Origin: Rhodopseudomonas pseudopalustris
GTDB taxonomy: Bacteria > Pseudomonadota > Alphaproteobacteria > Rhizobiales > Xanthobacteraceae
Length of the DNA stretch: 64,000 nucleotides
NCBI RefSeq assembly: GCF_900110435.1
Contig: NZ_FODT01000012.1
Coordinates: 102,704 to 166,703 of the forward strand
Direction of reading: 5' to 3'
In this document: positions 53,083 through 61,526 of the stretch, in pieces
How positions within the stretch are numbered: the first letter of the stretch is position 1
Layout: each line of letters starts with the position of its first letter
The notes under the pieces: model-generated
Database searches by the model: none
What the model was told of the DNA's origin: nothing
Seen by the model: the letters and a program-made list of their open reading frames with translations, nothing else
Program-made: the position numbers and the translations under genes

Positions 53083-53272
53083 CACCTGTTGCCGATTGCC
53101 CAGCGTGCCTTCGTATCATCCCTAGAGTGCGGTGCACACGCACCTTTCGGGTGCGTCAATTTGCGCTCGCTCAAGGTTTGTTAAGCAGCTTGGATTTATT
53201 GATGTTTTTGCAAAGTTCGATGGCGGTAAGCCAGTCGTTTTCCCTGGCGTGCCCGCCATTTGATCTTGAAAA

Positions 53273-53293
53273 ATATTGTGCGTTGCACAATAT
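53273..53293. promoter_or_regulatory. Perfect 21-bp palindrome upstream of GNAT gene
   Basis: ATATTGTGC (53273-53281) and GCACAATAT (53285-53293) are perfect inverted arms around GTT, 62 bases before ATG 53355. The symmetry and distance suit an operator of a dimeric regulator. Confidence 0.6.
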
Positions 53294-53354
53294 ACCTTTG
53301 GTCTAGGGAATCGAACGCCTCCTTGAGGGTCGTCCCCAAAGGAGATGTGAATCA

Positions 53355-53975
53355 ATGTATGACGCTCTCATCGCCGATCTCACCGGGTCCAAAGGGACGA
53401 TCAGGTCGCTGATCAACCAGGAACTGCCGCTGCTGAGGGACCATTTGCTGCGGCTGGACGCAGAGAGCCGGCGCGATCGTTTCAACGGCTATGCGGATGA
53501 AGGTTTCATCGACCGCTATGCCATGAAGTGCGGCGGCGACGGCACCATCATCATCGCCTATTTCGCTGAAGACGGCGCCGTGCATGCGGCGGCCGAATTG
53601 CATCAGCCCGATCTTTCCATGGATCCTCTGCCTGAAATCGCGTTCAGCGTGGAAGGTCACCTCCGACGCAAGGGCATCGGAAGCATCTTGTTCAAGCAGT
53701 TGATGGAGGTGGCGCGTTCGCTCGGCTACGAGAATCTGCGCATCACCACCGGATCGCAGAATCAGGCGATGCGCGCGCTCGCGAATAAGTTCGGCGCTCA
53801 CCTGACCTTCAGGCAGGGTGAGTCCACCGGTACGATCGATCTCAATCAGGAAGTCTCGCGTACAGATGCGCCGACGATCGAAATCCCGGCCGGCGCGGCG
53901 AGCGCGCTGATCGATTTCAATCACGCGTGCTGGAGTCTGTTTCTCAAGATGTCGGGCATCAATCGCGCAGCCTGA
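53355..53975 (+). CDS. GNAT-family acetyltransferase
   Basis: The 206-residue protein has a GNAT core in the middle: EIAFSVEGHLRRKGIGSILF (strand 4 and the R.K/R.G.G acetyl-CoA loop), the helix KQLMEVARSLGYENLRI and ALANKFGAHLTFRQGE at the end. The N-terminal 80 residues (LINQELPLLRDHLLRLDAES) form a helical extension, which resembles the poorly studied GNATs with N-terminal extensions of this family. The substrate is unknown. Expression may be controlled through the palindrome at 53273-53293. A tandem 20-bp repeat and terminator follow. Confidence 0.8.
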   Translation: MYDALIADLTGSKGTIRSLINQELPLLRDHLLRLDAESRRDRFNGYADEGFIDRYAMKCGGDGTIIIAYFAEDGAVHAAAELHQPDLSMDPLPEIAFSVEGHLRRKGIGSILFKQLMEVARSLGYENLRITTGSQNQAMRALANKFGAHLTFRQGESTGTIDLNQEVSRTDAPTIEIPAGAASALIDFNHACWSLFLKMSGINRAA

Positions 53976-53981
53976 TGCCTG

Positions 53982-54060
53982 CCGATTCAACTACCCAGAA
54001 ACCGATTCAGCTACCCTGAAAATGCCAATGCCGCGTGCTGATGCCCGCGGCGTTTTCTTT
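53982..54060 (+). terminator. 20-bp tandem repeat and terminator after GNAT gene
   Basis: Two 20-bp units starting CCGATTCA (53982-54001 and 54002-54021) differ at two positions. Then GCCGCG (54030-54035) pairs with CGCGGC (54046-54051), followed by GTTTTCTTT, a clear Rho-independent terminator. Confidence 0.7.
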
Positions 54061-54106
54061 GTGGTCCATGAAAGCGCAGTGCAGCGTTCACAACGCCGCG
54101 ACGCCC

Positions 54107-54403
54107 TCAGATCCGCTTGTCGTTACCAATCACCCGGCGCGACACCCGGCGCTCCACGACCACCGATCGTTGGCTGCCTTGCTCGCCAGTAATAACCCGG
54201 GTCGTGCGCGCGGCCGCGCGGCCGGCCTTCCGGACCTCGCTCTGCACCTGCTCGACCGGCAGACCCATCAGCGACGCGGCGATTTCGGCTTGCGATTCCA
54301 GATCGTCGGTGATGCCCATCGCGGCAAAGATGGCTTCCTCCAAGGTCGGAGGATCGCGCCGCACGCGGCGGACGCCGTACTTCGTATTCCAATCTTCGCT
54401 CAT
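54107..54403 (-). CDS. Small conserved hypothetical, 98 aa
   Basis: The frame starts MSEDWNTKYGVRRVRRDPPT, continues LEEAIFAAMGITDDLESQ and VQSEVRKAGRAAARTTRVIT, and has a basic end (ERRVSRRVIGNDKRI). It reads as a real protein with a helix-rich middle and is known to me only as a hypothetical of this lineage. No motif suggests an activity. It is separate from both neighbours. Confidence 0.6.
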   Translation of the reverse strand: MSEDWNTKYGVRRVRRDPPTLEEAIFAAMGITDDLESQAEIAASLMGLPVEQVQSEVRKAGRAAARTTRVITGEQGSQRSVVVERRVSRRVIGNDKRI

Positions 54404-54593
54404 CGACCCGCCCCATTTGTTGCGGAATTACGTAGTGGAGCCGATGTTGCAATGCAATATGGAATCGGCGGTGCGGGCAAGACCTTGGTCGAAATCGGCC
54501 GCGCCGCGATTGCGGCAGATCAATCATAAATGCGGGTTATGGCAGCCCTGCGTCGTGCGGACGTCAGGGCTGCGTCAACCCGTCGCGAACCCG

Positions 54594-54767
54594 CTAAGCC
54601 CGGAAGATTGTGAAGCCGAGAATCAGCAGCACGATGAAGATCGCAGCGAAGATATAGAACAGGATGCGCGCAAGATCAGCGGAGGCCGCGGAGACGCCGG
54701 TGAAGCCGAAGATGCCGGCGACCACCGAAATCACCAGAAAGATCAGAGCCCATTTCAAGATCGTCAT
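54594..54767 (-). CDS. UPF0391 (DUF1328) membrane protein
   Basis: The ATG at 54767 (GAAGGACG upstream) gives a 57-residue protein beginning [20 protein letters not shown] with a second helix, [20 protein letters not shown], the typical two-helix pattern of UPF0391. These small inner-membrane proteins are often induced under stress. A possible EcfG-type promoter lies upstream. The biochemical role is unknown. Confidence 0.9.
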   Translation of the reverse strand: MTILKWALIFLVISVVAGIFGFTGVSAASADLARILFYIFAAIFIVLLILGFTIFRA

Positions 54768-54798
54768 TGATATCGTCCTTCGTGAAGAGTGCTGCATG

Positions 54799-54823
54799 AA
54801 CCAGGAACGTCTACCTTGGTTCC
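54799..54823 (-). promoter_or_regulatory. Possible EcfG-type stress promoter
   Basis: On the minus strand GGAAC (54823-54819) is followed by 16 bases and GGTT (54802-54799), close to the alphaproteobacterial EcfG consensus GGAAC-N16/17-CGTT. It lies about 32 bases before the UPF0391 start. The -10 differs at one base. Confidence 0.4.
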
Positions 54824-55200
54824 AAGCGTCGCGGCCGCCGATGATTGAGCGTGACGGCAGTCACGGTCGTCACTCGGCTCGCACGATCGATCGGGCGCAA
54901 TCGTCGGAGCTCTTGATGCCTGCCACCTGCCTTGATCTTGACCGCCTGCAATCTGGCGTTGCTCTTGCTCCTGATCACATTCGTGCCCGACCTGAGCGGC
55001 GCGTTCGCATTTGAGTAGCAGCGGTTGTGCGCCGGCGAAATATTCCGCTTGTGCGGCTCGCAACATCCGACGCGCAAATGCATCACCTTTTGGATGTGCC
55101 AGCATCGGACCGGCGTGGAAGCCGGCCTGACGGGGATGATTCTATTCTCCGATGGGCGAATTCTCGGCGACGACGCGTTCTTCTATAAATTTGGCGCCCA

Positions 55201-55303
55201 GGGCTGCGGTTCTGATTGAATCAGAACGAAGCCCTGGCTTGATGTTCTGACGCGTTTTCTTGACGCGAACCGGTATCCACTTCGCTCGAAAACGCTATAG
55301 AGG
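55201..55303. repeat. Dispersed palindromic repeat, copy 2
   Basis: This copy carries GGTTCTGATTGAATCAGAAC, then GATGTTCTGACGCGTTTTCT and ends CGCTATAGAGG. The first bases differ from copy 1 (the AGAGCTTTT part is degenerate). Confidence 0.8.
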
Positions 55304-55525
55304 TCCGCCGCTTGCCGCCGGAAAGGCCAAATTCTCGATCAGGAACACACGCCGGCCAAGGATAAGCATCCGATCTTTGGCGGCCGGGGACGTGGTATCG
55401 GCTTTTCGGGGGCATCGTGACGGCGACGGGGCAGAGCTGGAGCCGTCGTGCTGGCGGGCCAGCATCACATCCGTCTCAGCGGCGTCACTGAAGCTGGCGC
55501 GACGCTGAAAGGGACAATCAGACCG

Positions 55526-56395
55526 ATGACGAGATTTGCAGGCGTGCGTTCGATCGCCCAGGGGTTCACCCAGGGAATCGCCAGAGGACTTGTCGTGCCG
55601 CTGCTGCTGGCGGGCGCCGCAGCGCCGGCGCCGGCGCTGGCGCAGTCCGCGGACCTCGTGCTGTGCGACCGGATTGCGGCCGACCCGGCCGATCCGGACA
55701 AGCCCTCCGGCGTCAGGGGCGTCGCCGACATCGCCCCGGCGGATATCGAGACCGCGATCAGATATTGTCGTACGGCCGCCGGCAGTTCGCGCCGCGCATT
55801 ATACGCGCTCGGTCGTGCCTATGCCGCGAACGGGCAATCGGCAGACGCGATCGCCGCCTTCCGCAAGGCGGCCGACAAGGGCAGCAGCTCGGCGATGGTC
55901 GAGCTCGGCGTCGCTTATGCGACCGGCGCCGGCGTCGCCAAGGACGACGGCCGGGCGCGGCAATTGTTCGAACGCGCTGCGGACGCTGGCAATCCGCGCG
56001 GCGTCAGCAATCTCGCGGCGCTCGGCGGCGGAACGACGTCCGACCCCGGCAAGACCAGGGCGCTGTTGGCCAAAGGGGCGGAAACCAACGCGGAAGCCCA
56101 GTATCAGCTGGGCATGATGCTGGCGGAAGGCGTCGGGGGTCCGAAGGACGACGTCGCCGCCCGGACGCTGTTCGAGAAGGCGTCGGCGCAGGGGCATGCG
56201 GGCGCGCTGGAACGAATGGGCGCTTTCGCCCAGGCCGGGCGCGGCGGACCGCAGGACACAGCCGCAGCCAAGGGGTTCTACGAGAAGGCGGCCGCGCTCG
56301 GCAATTCCGACGCCGCCGCGGCGCTGAAACGGGCGGATTGCCCGTTCGTGATCAAGGACAAGCAGGGGAAGCTTGTGAGCAACCTGTGCTTCTAG
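55526..56395 (+). CDS. Secreted Sel1-repeat protein
   Basis: The ATG at 55526 gives a signal peptide (LVVPLLLAGAAAPAPALAQ, cleaved after LAQ). The 289-residue product has an N-terminal CDRIAADPADPDKPSG segment, then Sel1-like repeats (AAGSSRRALYALGRAYAANG, SSAMVELGVAYATGAGVAKD, AEAQYQLGMMLAEGVGGPKD, and GHAGALERMGAFAQAGRGG). It ends with ADCPFVIKDKQGKLVSNLCF, with two Cys. Sel1 repeats form a solenoid for protein contacts; a periplasmic adaptor is likely. Its stop codon is joined to a second repeat family (TAGAGC). Confidence 0.85.
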   Translation: MTRFAGVRSIAQGFTQGIARGLVVPLLLAGAAAPAPALAQSADLVLCDRIAADPADPDKPSGVRGVADIAPADIETAIRYCRTAAGSSRRALYALGRAYAANGQSADAIAAFRKAADKGSSSAMVELGVAYATGAGVAKDDGRARQLFERAADAGNPRGVSNLAALGGGTTSDPGKTRALLAKGAETNAEAQYQLGMMLAEGVGGPKDDVAARTLFEKASAQGHAGALERMGAFAQAGRGGPQDTAAAKGFYEKAAALGNSDAAAALKRADCPFVIKDKQGKLVSNLCF

Positions 56396-56475
56396 AGCAT
56401 GATCCCGAAAAGTGGATGTCGGTTTCGTGACAGATCAGGCTCAAACAGAAATCGAGAGCAGAATGGCGATTCGAC
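56394..56475. repeat. Second type of dispersed repeat (AGAGCATGATCC)
   Basis: AGAGCATGATCCCGAAAAGT then GGTTTCGTGACAGATCAGGC and CTCAAACAGAAATCGAGAGC resembles a very common Bradyrhizobiaceae intergenic repeat (AGAGCATGATCC...AAAGATCATGCTCAAAC). It begins at the stop codon of the Sel1 gene. The remaining bases to 56776 contain nothing I can support. Confidence 0.7.
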
Positions 56476-56776
56476 GATGCGTCCTCTTGATCTAGCGGTC
56501 CGGCGTCATCCGGCCTGACCCACAATCTTGTATCGAATCGATGATTGGATCACCGCTTGGAGCGGCCGGCGACGTCAGCCTGTCCGATCCAGGTCAACAA
56601 CAGGGCGCGGCCACTATGAATAGAAGCACGGCACCGGGGTCGGACGCCGGCCGAAAGGTCTCGGCGACGCGCCATTCGTCTCGTGTCGGCGATGCGGTTG
56701 CGCGCCGCGCCTCGCGTCCGGGCCGACCGGTTGAATCGCGCCAGACGTGGGTCAAGCGTGGCCCAGGGGGTAGACA

Positions 56777-58639
56777 ATGAGCCAGCACAAGAACCGTGTC
56801 GGACTGCTGGTCAGCGCCGTCGGCGTCGTCTTCGGCGACATCGGGACCAGTCCGCTCTACGCGCTGAAAGAGACGTTTTCCGGACATCATCCGATTCCGG
56901 TGAACCCGGAAAACATCTTCGGCGTGTTGTCGCTGGTGTTCTGGACCGTGATGTTGCTGGTTACGGTGAAGTACGTGATCGTCATCATGCGCGCCGACAA
57001 CCACGGCGAGGGCGGCAGTCTTGCGCTGCTGGCGCTGGTGACGGAGCTGACGCGCGGCCGGCGCGTGCACTATCCGCTGATGATGCTCGGCGTGATCGCC
57101 GCGGCGCTGTTCTACGGCGACAGTATGATCACCCCGGCGATCTCGGTGCTCAGCGCCGTCGAGGGGCTCGAGGTGGTGACGCCGGATCTGCGCCCTTACG
57201 TCGTCCCGATTACAGCGGTCGTATTGACCGCGCTTTTCGCGATTCAGTCGCGCGGCACGGGCCTGGTCGGTCGGCTGTTCGGTCCGGTGATGTGTCTATG
57301 GTTCATCACGCTCGCCGTGCTCGGAATCGTCAACGTCATCAACGCGCCCGGCGTGCTCAAGGCGATCAGTCCGACCTACGCGTTCGAGTTCGTGTTCCGC
57401 CATCCTTTGATGAGTTTTTACGCGCTCGGCTCGGTGGTGCTCGCCGTCACCGGCGGCGAGGCCCTTTACACCGACATGGGCCATTTCGGCCGTTTCCCGA
57501 TCCGGCTGGCCTGGTTCTGCCTCGTGTTGCCGGCGCTGCTGCTGAATTACTTCGGCCAGGGCGCGTTGCTGATTCACGATCCCTCCGCGATCCAGAATCC
57601 GTTTTTCCGGATGGGGCCTGAATGGATGGTGGTGCCGCTGGTCGCGCTGGCGACTTTCGCCGCCGTCATCGCATCGCAGGCGGTGATCTCCGGCGCCTAT
57701 TCGGTGGCGCGGCAGGCGATCCAGCTCGGCCTGCTGCCCCGCATGACGATCGTCCACACCTCGGGCGAAGAGGCCGGGCAGATCTACGTGCCGTTCACCA
57801 ACTGGACCTTGTATCTGGCGGTGATGGCGCTGGTGGTCGGCTTCCAGTCCTCCAGCAATCTGGCGGCTGCCTACGGCATCGCCGTCACAAGCACGATGAT
57901 GATCGACACCATTCTGGTGTCGTTCGTGATGGCGCTGTTGTGGCGCTGGAACATGGCGCTGGTGATCACGGTGGTCGGCACGTTGCTGGCCGTCGACATC
58001 GCATTCTTCTCGGCGAATATCATCAAGGTCGCGCAGGGCGGCTGGTTCCCGCTGTTCATCGGCTTCATTTCCTTCACCGTGCTGACGACATGGCGGCGCG
58101 GCCGCGCCCTCGTGCGCAAGCAGCTCAAGAAGCAGGCGGTGCCGCTCGACGTGGTGCTGCGCGCGCTCGGACCCAACGTGTCGCGCGCCCGCGGCACCGC
58201 GGTGTTTCTGACCGCCGCGACCGACGGCGTGCCGCCGGCGTTGCTGCACAATTTGAAGCACAACCAGACCGTCCATCAACGCGTGGTGCTGACGACCGTC
58301 ACCACCGCGGAGACGCCCTATGTGCCGGACAGCGAACGCGTGCACATGACCGATATCGGCGACGGCTTCCATCGTCTGATTATCCGCTACGGATTCATGC
58401 AGACGCCGGACGTGCCTGCGGCGCTTGTGCTGTGCAAACAGTTCGGACACGAGTTCAACATGATGTCGACGTCGTTCTTCCTGAGCCGCGAGACCTTCGT
58501 GCCGAGCCTCAATCCCGGCATGGCGTTGTGGCGCGAGCGGCTGTTCAGCTTCATGACGCTGAACGCCACGCGGGCGACGACCTTCTTCAAGATCCCGACC
58601 GACCGCGTTGTGGAACTCGGTACGCAGCTCGAAATCTGA
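56777..58639 (+). CDS. kup: Low-affinity potassium transporter Kup
   Basis: The 620-residue protein has the Kup/HAK signature [19 protein letters not shown] at the start, [20 protein letters not shown] and [20 protein letters not shown] in the first helices, with about 12 membrane segments, and a cytoplasmic C-terminal domain ([20 protein letters not shown]). It takes up K+ with protons. GGGGGT precedes ATG 56777. A repeat copy (58666-58766) follows, after a 26-base gap. Confidence 0.95.
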   Translation: MSQHKNRVGLLVSAVGVVFGDIGTSPLYALKETFSGHHPIPVNPENIFGVLSLVFWTVMLLVTVKYVIVIMRADNHGEGGSLALLALVTELTRGRRVHYPLMMLGVIAAALFYGDSMITPAISVLSAVEGLEVVTPDLRPYVVPITAVVLTALFAIQSRGTGLVGRLFGPVMCLWFITLAVLGIVNVINAPGVLKAISPTYAFEFVFRHPLMSFYALGSVVLAVTGGEALYTDMGHFGRFPIRLAWFCLVLPALLLNYFGQGALLIHDPSAIQNPFFRMGPEWMVVPLVALATFAAVIASQAVISGAYSVARQAIQLGLLPRMTIVHTSGEEAGQIYVPFTNWTLYLAVMALVVGFQSSSNLAAAYGIAVTSTMMIDTILVSFVMALLWRWNMALVITVVGTLLAVDIAFFSANIIKVAQGGWFPLFIGFISFTVLTTWRRGRALVRKQLKKQAVPLDVVLRALGPNVSRARGTAVFLTAATDGVPPALLHNLKHNQTVHQRVVLTTVTTAETPYVPDSERVHMTDIGDGFHRLIIRYGFMQTPDVPAALVLCKQFGHEFNMMSTSFFLSRETFVPSLNPGMALWRERLFSFMTLNATRATTFFKIPTDRVVELGTQLEI

Positions 58640-58665
58640 TCACTGCCACGCCGGCGATACGGACA

Positions 58666-58766
58666 AGAGCTTTTCCGGTTCTGATAGAATCAGACCGGAG
58701 CTCTCACTTTTTGTTCTGACGCGTTTTCTTCACGCGAACCGGTTTCCACTTCGCTCGACGCTCTAA
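58666..58766. repeat. Dispersed palindromic repeat, copy 3
   Basis: The element starts AGAGCTTTTCCGGTTCTGAT, with the opposite arm ATCAGACCGGAGCTC, a GTTCTGACGCGTTTTCTTCA centre and the TTTCCACTTCGCTCGACGCT end. The stem would make a strong hairpin after kup. Confidence 0.85.
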
Positions 58767-58999
58767 TCGATGCGTCGCAGGTTTGCGCGGTGATGGAACC
58801 TGCGGTTTCGCGACGAGATGCGAGGGCAACGCAACCGCCTTCGATTTAATGATTGCTTAACAAGCTAAATTAGTTCGATTTCGCGAAGTCTCCGTCAGCG
58901 AATCGTCAGCGGACTGCGTGTAGTCATCGGAATGCCCCCGCGTTGCGTGTCGCGCCACACGGCAACCACGCAAGTCCACTACGAGATGGAGACTACACG
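58767..58999. other. Leader region of small secreted protein
   Basis: I see no gene in these 233 bases. The stretch at 58845-58885 is AT-rich (ATTTAATGATTGCTTAACAAGC) and is the best place for a promoter of the gene at 59000. Confidence 0.4.
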
Positions 59000-59275
59000 A
59001 TGAAGAAGACGATTCTGACCGGCGCCGTTGTTCTTGCCTGCCTGGCGCCGCCGTTGATGCTCAGCGCCAGCGCTGAAGAAGCCGGCAAGCAGAACGTTCA
59101 CGCCAAGAACGTTCGTCAGAGCGACCCGATGCAGGCGTCGGCATCGATGACGACGGCGGCGGTGGTGGCGGTGCGCTACGATAGCGGCTGCCGCGCGAAG
59201 TATGCGCTCAGCAGCGTCGGCTATCAGGACTGTCTGCAGCGTTTGCCGGCGACGGCGCTGGTCGGCGGTCGCTGA
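59000..59275 (+). CDS. Small secreted protein, 91 aa
   Basis: The ATG at 59000 follows GAGATGGAGAC and begins a signal peptide (MKKTILTGAVVLACLAPPLM, ending ASA). The mature part is polar (EEAGKQNVHAKNVRQSDPMQ) and ends with DSGCRAKYALSSVGYQDCLQRL, with two Cys for a disulfide. The upstream ATG at 58943 gives no signal peptide. Function is unknown; it converges with the CPBP gene. Confidence 0.65.
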   Translation: MKKTILTGAVVLACLAPPLMLSASAEEAGKQNVHAKNVRQSDPMQASASMTTAAVVAVRYDSGCRAKYALSSVGYQDCLQRLPATALVGGR

Positions 59276-59300
59276 CCTTGCTGCGACAATGCCTTCGCGC

Positions 59301-59945
59301 TCAGGCCAGTCCGAGTGCGAAGGCCAGGGTGCCGATTGCGGCGTGCGAGACGATCAGCGGCCAGATGTTCGCCATCCACAAATAGGCCGCGCCCCACACC
59401 AGGCCGAGCAGGAACGTGTTGAGCAGTAGCGCCGGGTCGCCGTAGCAGAGGTGGATCAGCGAAAACATCGCTGCCGAGTAAAGCACATAGGCCCAGCCGC
59501 CGCGTTGCAGCCTGTCGGTGATCAGCTTCGGGATCGAGCGGCACACCACTTCCTGGCACGGACTCGACACCAGCACGTAGAACGGCGCGAAGCTCAGCCA
59601 TGCCGGCGGCTTGGCTTCGAACGTGAACATCTGCGTCTGCAGCAGCATCACCGCGGCGATCGCGAGCGTGACGGCCGCGCAGCCGAGCCAATGGCTCCAT
59701 TGGTGCGGCTTGCCAAAGCCCAGCTCCGAGAAAGAGACGCCGGCCCATACGCACAGGCCGATGCACAGGCCGGACACCAGCAACAGCGCGTGGACCCGAT
59801 ACGCGAAGGGAAGCAGGCCGAGGTGGATGGCGATGCCGGGGGCAGCGAGCAGCAAAGCGAGGCCGGCCAGCGGCGCCAGCCGCCAGGTGTCGGCGCAGGC
59901 GGGGATGTCGGTCGGCGGCGGGCGCTGATGTTGCAGAACTGTCAT
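59301..59945 (-). CDS. CPBP-family (CAAX protease-like) membrane protein
   Basis: The ATG at 59945 gives a 214-residue polytopic protein. CPBP motif 1 is CQEVVCRSIP where EExxxR is usual, so the first Glu is replaced by Gln; motif 2 FSLIHLCYGD keeps the His and motif 3 SHAAIG keeps His. CPBP proteins are intramembrane metal-independent glutamyl proteases or related immunity proteins. The Glu-to-Gln change may reduce or abolish cleavage. No partner peptide gene is seen nearby. Confidence 0.75.
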   Translation of the reverse strand: MTVLQHQRPPPTDIPACADTWRLAPLAGLALLLAAPGIAIHLGLLPFAYRVHALLLVSGLCIGLCVWAGVSFSELGFGKPHQWSHWLGCAAVTLAIAAVMLLQTQMFTFEAKPPAWLSFAPFYVLVSSPCQEVVCRSIPKLITDRLQRGGWAYVLYSAAMFSLIHLCYGDPALLLNTFLLGLVWGAAYLWMANIWPLIVSHAAIGTLAFALGLA

Positions 59946-60023
59946 GCGGCAATCATTGGCATTCGCCGCAATCATGCCAGTCACAACCGCGCCAGCGCTG
60001 CGTGATGCGTCCGGGCCGGCCGT

Positions 60024-60248
60024 TCAGCGCCGGCTGCTGCCGCCGACACCGACCTCCAGCGCGCCGCCGATTCGAACGCAGGTCGAGCTGCCTTCGACCT
60101 GGGCGAAGCCGGCGCCGAAGGCGGCGCAAGGATTACCCTTGGCTTGTTTCGGCGCGGGCGCCGGCAGCGGCTTGGTCGGACGTTTATCGTCGCCCATTGC
60201 TGCAACCGGAAGCGCAGCGCCGATGATAGCGATCAGCAACATTCTCAT
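60024..60248 (-). CDS. Small secreted porin-like N-terminal protein, 74 aa
   Basis: A signal peptide (MRMLLIAIIGAALPVAAMG) is followed by Lys/Pro-rich sequence and then CAAFGAGFAQVEGSSTCVRI, ending GGALEVGVGGSSRR. This resembles the start of alphaproteobacterial porins (CxxYGAGFxxIPGTDTCIRIGG), but the beta-barrel is missing. It may be a truncated porin gene or a small independent protein; similar short proteins are known to me from this lineage. The two cysteines probably pair. Confidence 0.65.
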   Translation of the reverse strand: MRMLLIAIIGAALPVAAMGDDKRPTKPLPAPAPKQAKGNPCAAFGAGFAQVEGSSTCVRIGGALEVGVGGSSRR

Positions 60249-60492
60249 GACGCCTGACTATCGCAGAAGCAGCCTGCTTTCCAGCGGTGGATGCGGCCGG
60301 TTCGCCCCAAACCCGCCGCAATCTCGCCGCTGAGCGTGGCCTGCGGTGGAAACCGCGGGGTGCGCGGGCCAATGCGCTTGACGGCGCCGTCGCGCTCCGG
60401 TTTGAGGAAGCGATCGCTTTTGAACAGCCGCTCAGAATGCGCACGGGTCCGCGCTGGGCGAGCGCATTCGACGACATTCGACGAGGATCTCG

Positions 60493-60903
60493 ATGAGAAC
60501 GATGGTTGTCATGGTGGCGCTGCTGGCTTCGACCGCAGCGCTGGCGCAGAGCCAGAGCGCGCCGAGCTCCCCGCCGCCGATGGTCGGCGACCGGCCGCTG
60601 GTGCAGGTCAAGCCGCGCGGCGAGAAGATCGCCACGACCGACGCCGACGCCAAGCCGGCCAAGCCCGGCAAGCAGTCGATCGCGGTTCAGTTGCAGGCCT
60701 GCCTCGAGATCGAGGACGGCAGCAAGGGCCGACTCGATTGCTACGACGCGATCTTCCCGCCGAAGCCGAAAGCGGTGAAGCCCGGCGCCAAGCAGAAGGC
60801 CGCCAAGGCGGTCGCCGACTGTCGCTTCACCAAGGAAGAGGACGAGCGGCTGGCTTGCTTCAACGGTTTCGCCGAGTCGGTCCCGAAGCTGCCGAAGAGC
60901 TGA
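60493..60903 (+). CDS. Secreted Lys-rich hypothetical protein, 136 aa
   Basis: A signal peptide (MRTMVVMVALLASTAALAQ) is followed by a Ser/Pro-rich start. The folded part begins IAVQLQACLEIEDGSKGRLD, and C-terminal Cys residues (CYDAIF, DCRFTKEEDERLACFNGF) suggest two disulfides. The pattern CLxxxDxxxRLxCYD is common in small envelope proteins of alphaproteobacteria. Function unknown. The MOSC gene starts 60 bases downstream. Confidence 0.65.
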   Translation: MRTMVVMVALLASTAALAQSQSAPSSPPPMVGDRPLVQVKPRGEKIATTDADAKPAKPGKQSIAVQLQACLEIEDGSKGRLDCYDAIFPPKPKAVKPGAKQKAAKAVADCRFTKEEDERLACFNGFAESVPKLPKS

Positions 60904-60963
60904 CGGGCTGCGCCGTCTGCACCGCGGGAACAACCGCCGCGCTGCGGCCTTGTCGCTGACCGC

Positions 60964-61461
60964 ATGACGTCTTTCGCACCCGATACGCCGCTCGGCCGAC
61001 TGATCGCCGCTCCGATGCGGCCGGGACGGCTCGACTGGATCGGGCTGCGGCCGGCGCGTCGCGCGCCGATGCGGATCACGCAGCAGGCGACGCTGATCGC
61101 CGGCCGCGGCGTCGAAGGCGATCGCTATCGCACCACCACCAACGGCGCCCGACAGGTGACGCTGATCGCGGCCGAAGATCTGGCCGCGATCGCCGCGTTC
61201 CTCGGCCGCGACGACGTCGCTGCGGAATTGCTGCGGCGAAATCTCGTGACGCGCGGCATCAATCTGGTGGCGCTGAAGGGGCAGCGGTTTCGGATCGGCG
61301 AAGCCTTGCTGGAAGGGGCCGGGGACTGCGCGCCGTGCAGTCGGATGGAAGAGGGATTCGGCGAAGGCGGCTACAATGCCGTCCGCGGCCGCGGCGGTCT
61401 CACCGCCCGCGTGCTCGAGGGCGGCGTGATCCGGATCGGCGATCGCGTCGAACGCATCTAG
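60964..61461 (+). CDS. MOSC-domain protein
   Basis: The 165-residue protein has the MOSC fold. The early IGLRPARRAPMRITQQATLI is followed by the conserved GRGVEGDRYRTTTNGARQVT and LLRRNLVTRGINLVALKGQR. The likely sulfur-carrying Cys lies in GAGDCAPCSRMEE. MOSC domains handle Mo-cofactor or activated sulfur and often reduce N-hydroxylated compounds. Its stop (TAG) is also the first part of a dispersed repeat (TAGAGC). Confidence 0.85.
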   Translation: MTSFAPDTPLGRLIAAPMRPGRLDWIGLRPARRAPMRITQQATLIAGRGVEGDRYRTTTNGARQVTLIAAEDLAAIAAFLGRDDVAAELLRRNLVTRGINLVALKGQRFRIGEALLEGAGDCAPCSRMEEGFGEGGYNAVRGRGGLTARVLEGGVIRIGDRVERI

Positions 61462-61518
61462 AGCTTTTCCGGTTTCGATCGAATCAGAACCGGAGCTCCA
61501 GCTTATTATTCTGACGCG
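61460..61518. repeat. Dispersed palindromic repeat, partial copy 4
   Basis: The copy retains AGAGCTTTTCCGG, the opposite arm GAATCAGAACCGGAGCTC and TTATTCTGACGCG, then ends before the second half. It lies between the MOSC and GST genes (convergent), where it could act as terminator. Confidence 0.8.
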
Positions 61519-61526
61519 CCGCGCAC

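Larger units (their letters stand above)
54768..55525. other. Gene-poor stretch containing repeat copy 2
   Basis: Apart from the promoter at 54799-54823 and the repeat at 55201-55303, I see no supported gene. Frames of 60-110 codons overlap in several directions, without a good ribosome-binding site or a recognisable fold. Confidence 0.45.

Noticed and set aside
54811..55219. Small frames on both strands between UPF0391 and Sel1 genes
   Set aside because: No ribosome-binding sites, no conserved look and overlap with promoter and repeat elements.
56541..56780. 79-codon frame upstream of kup
   Set aside because: Arg/Ser-rich, overlaps the kup start and has no supporting signal.
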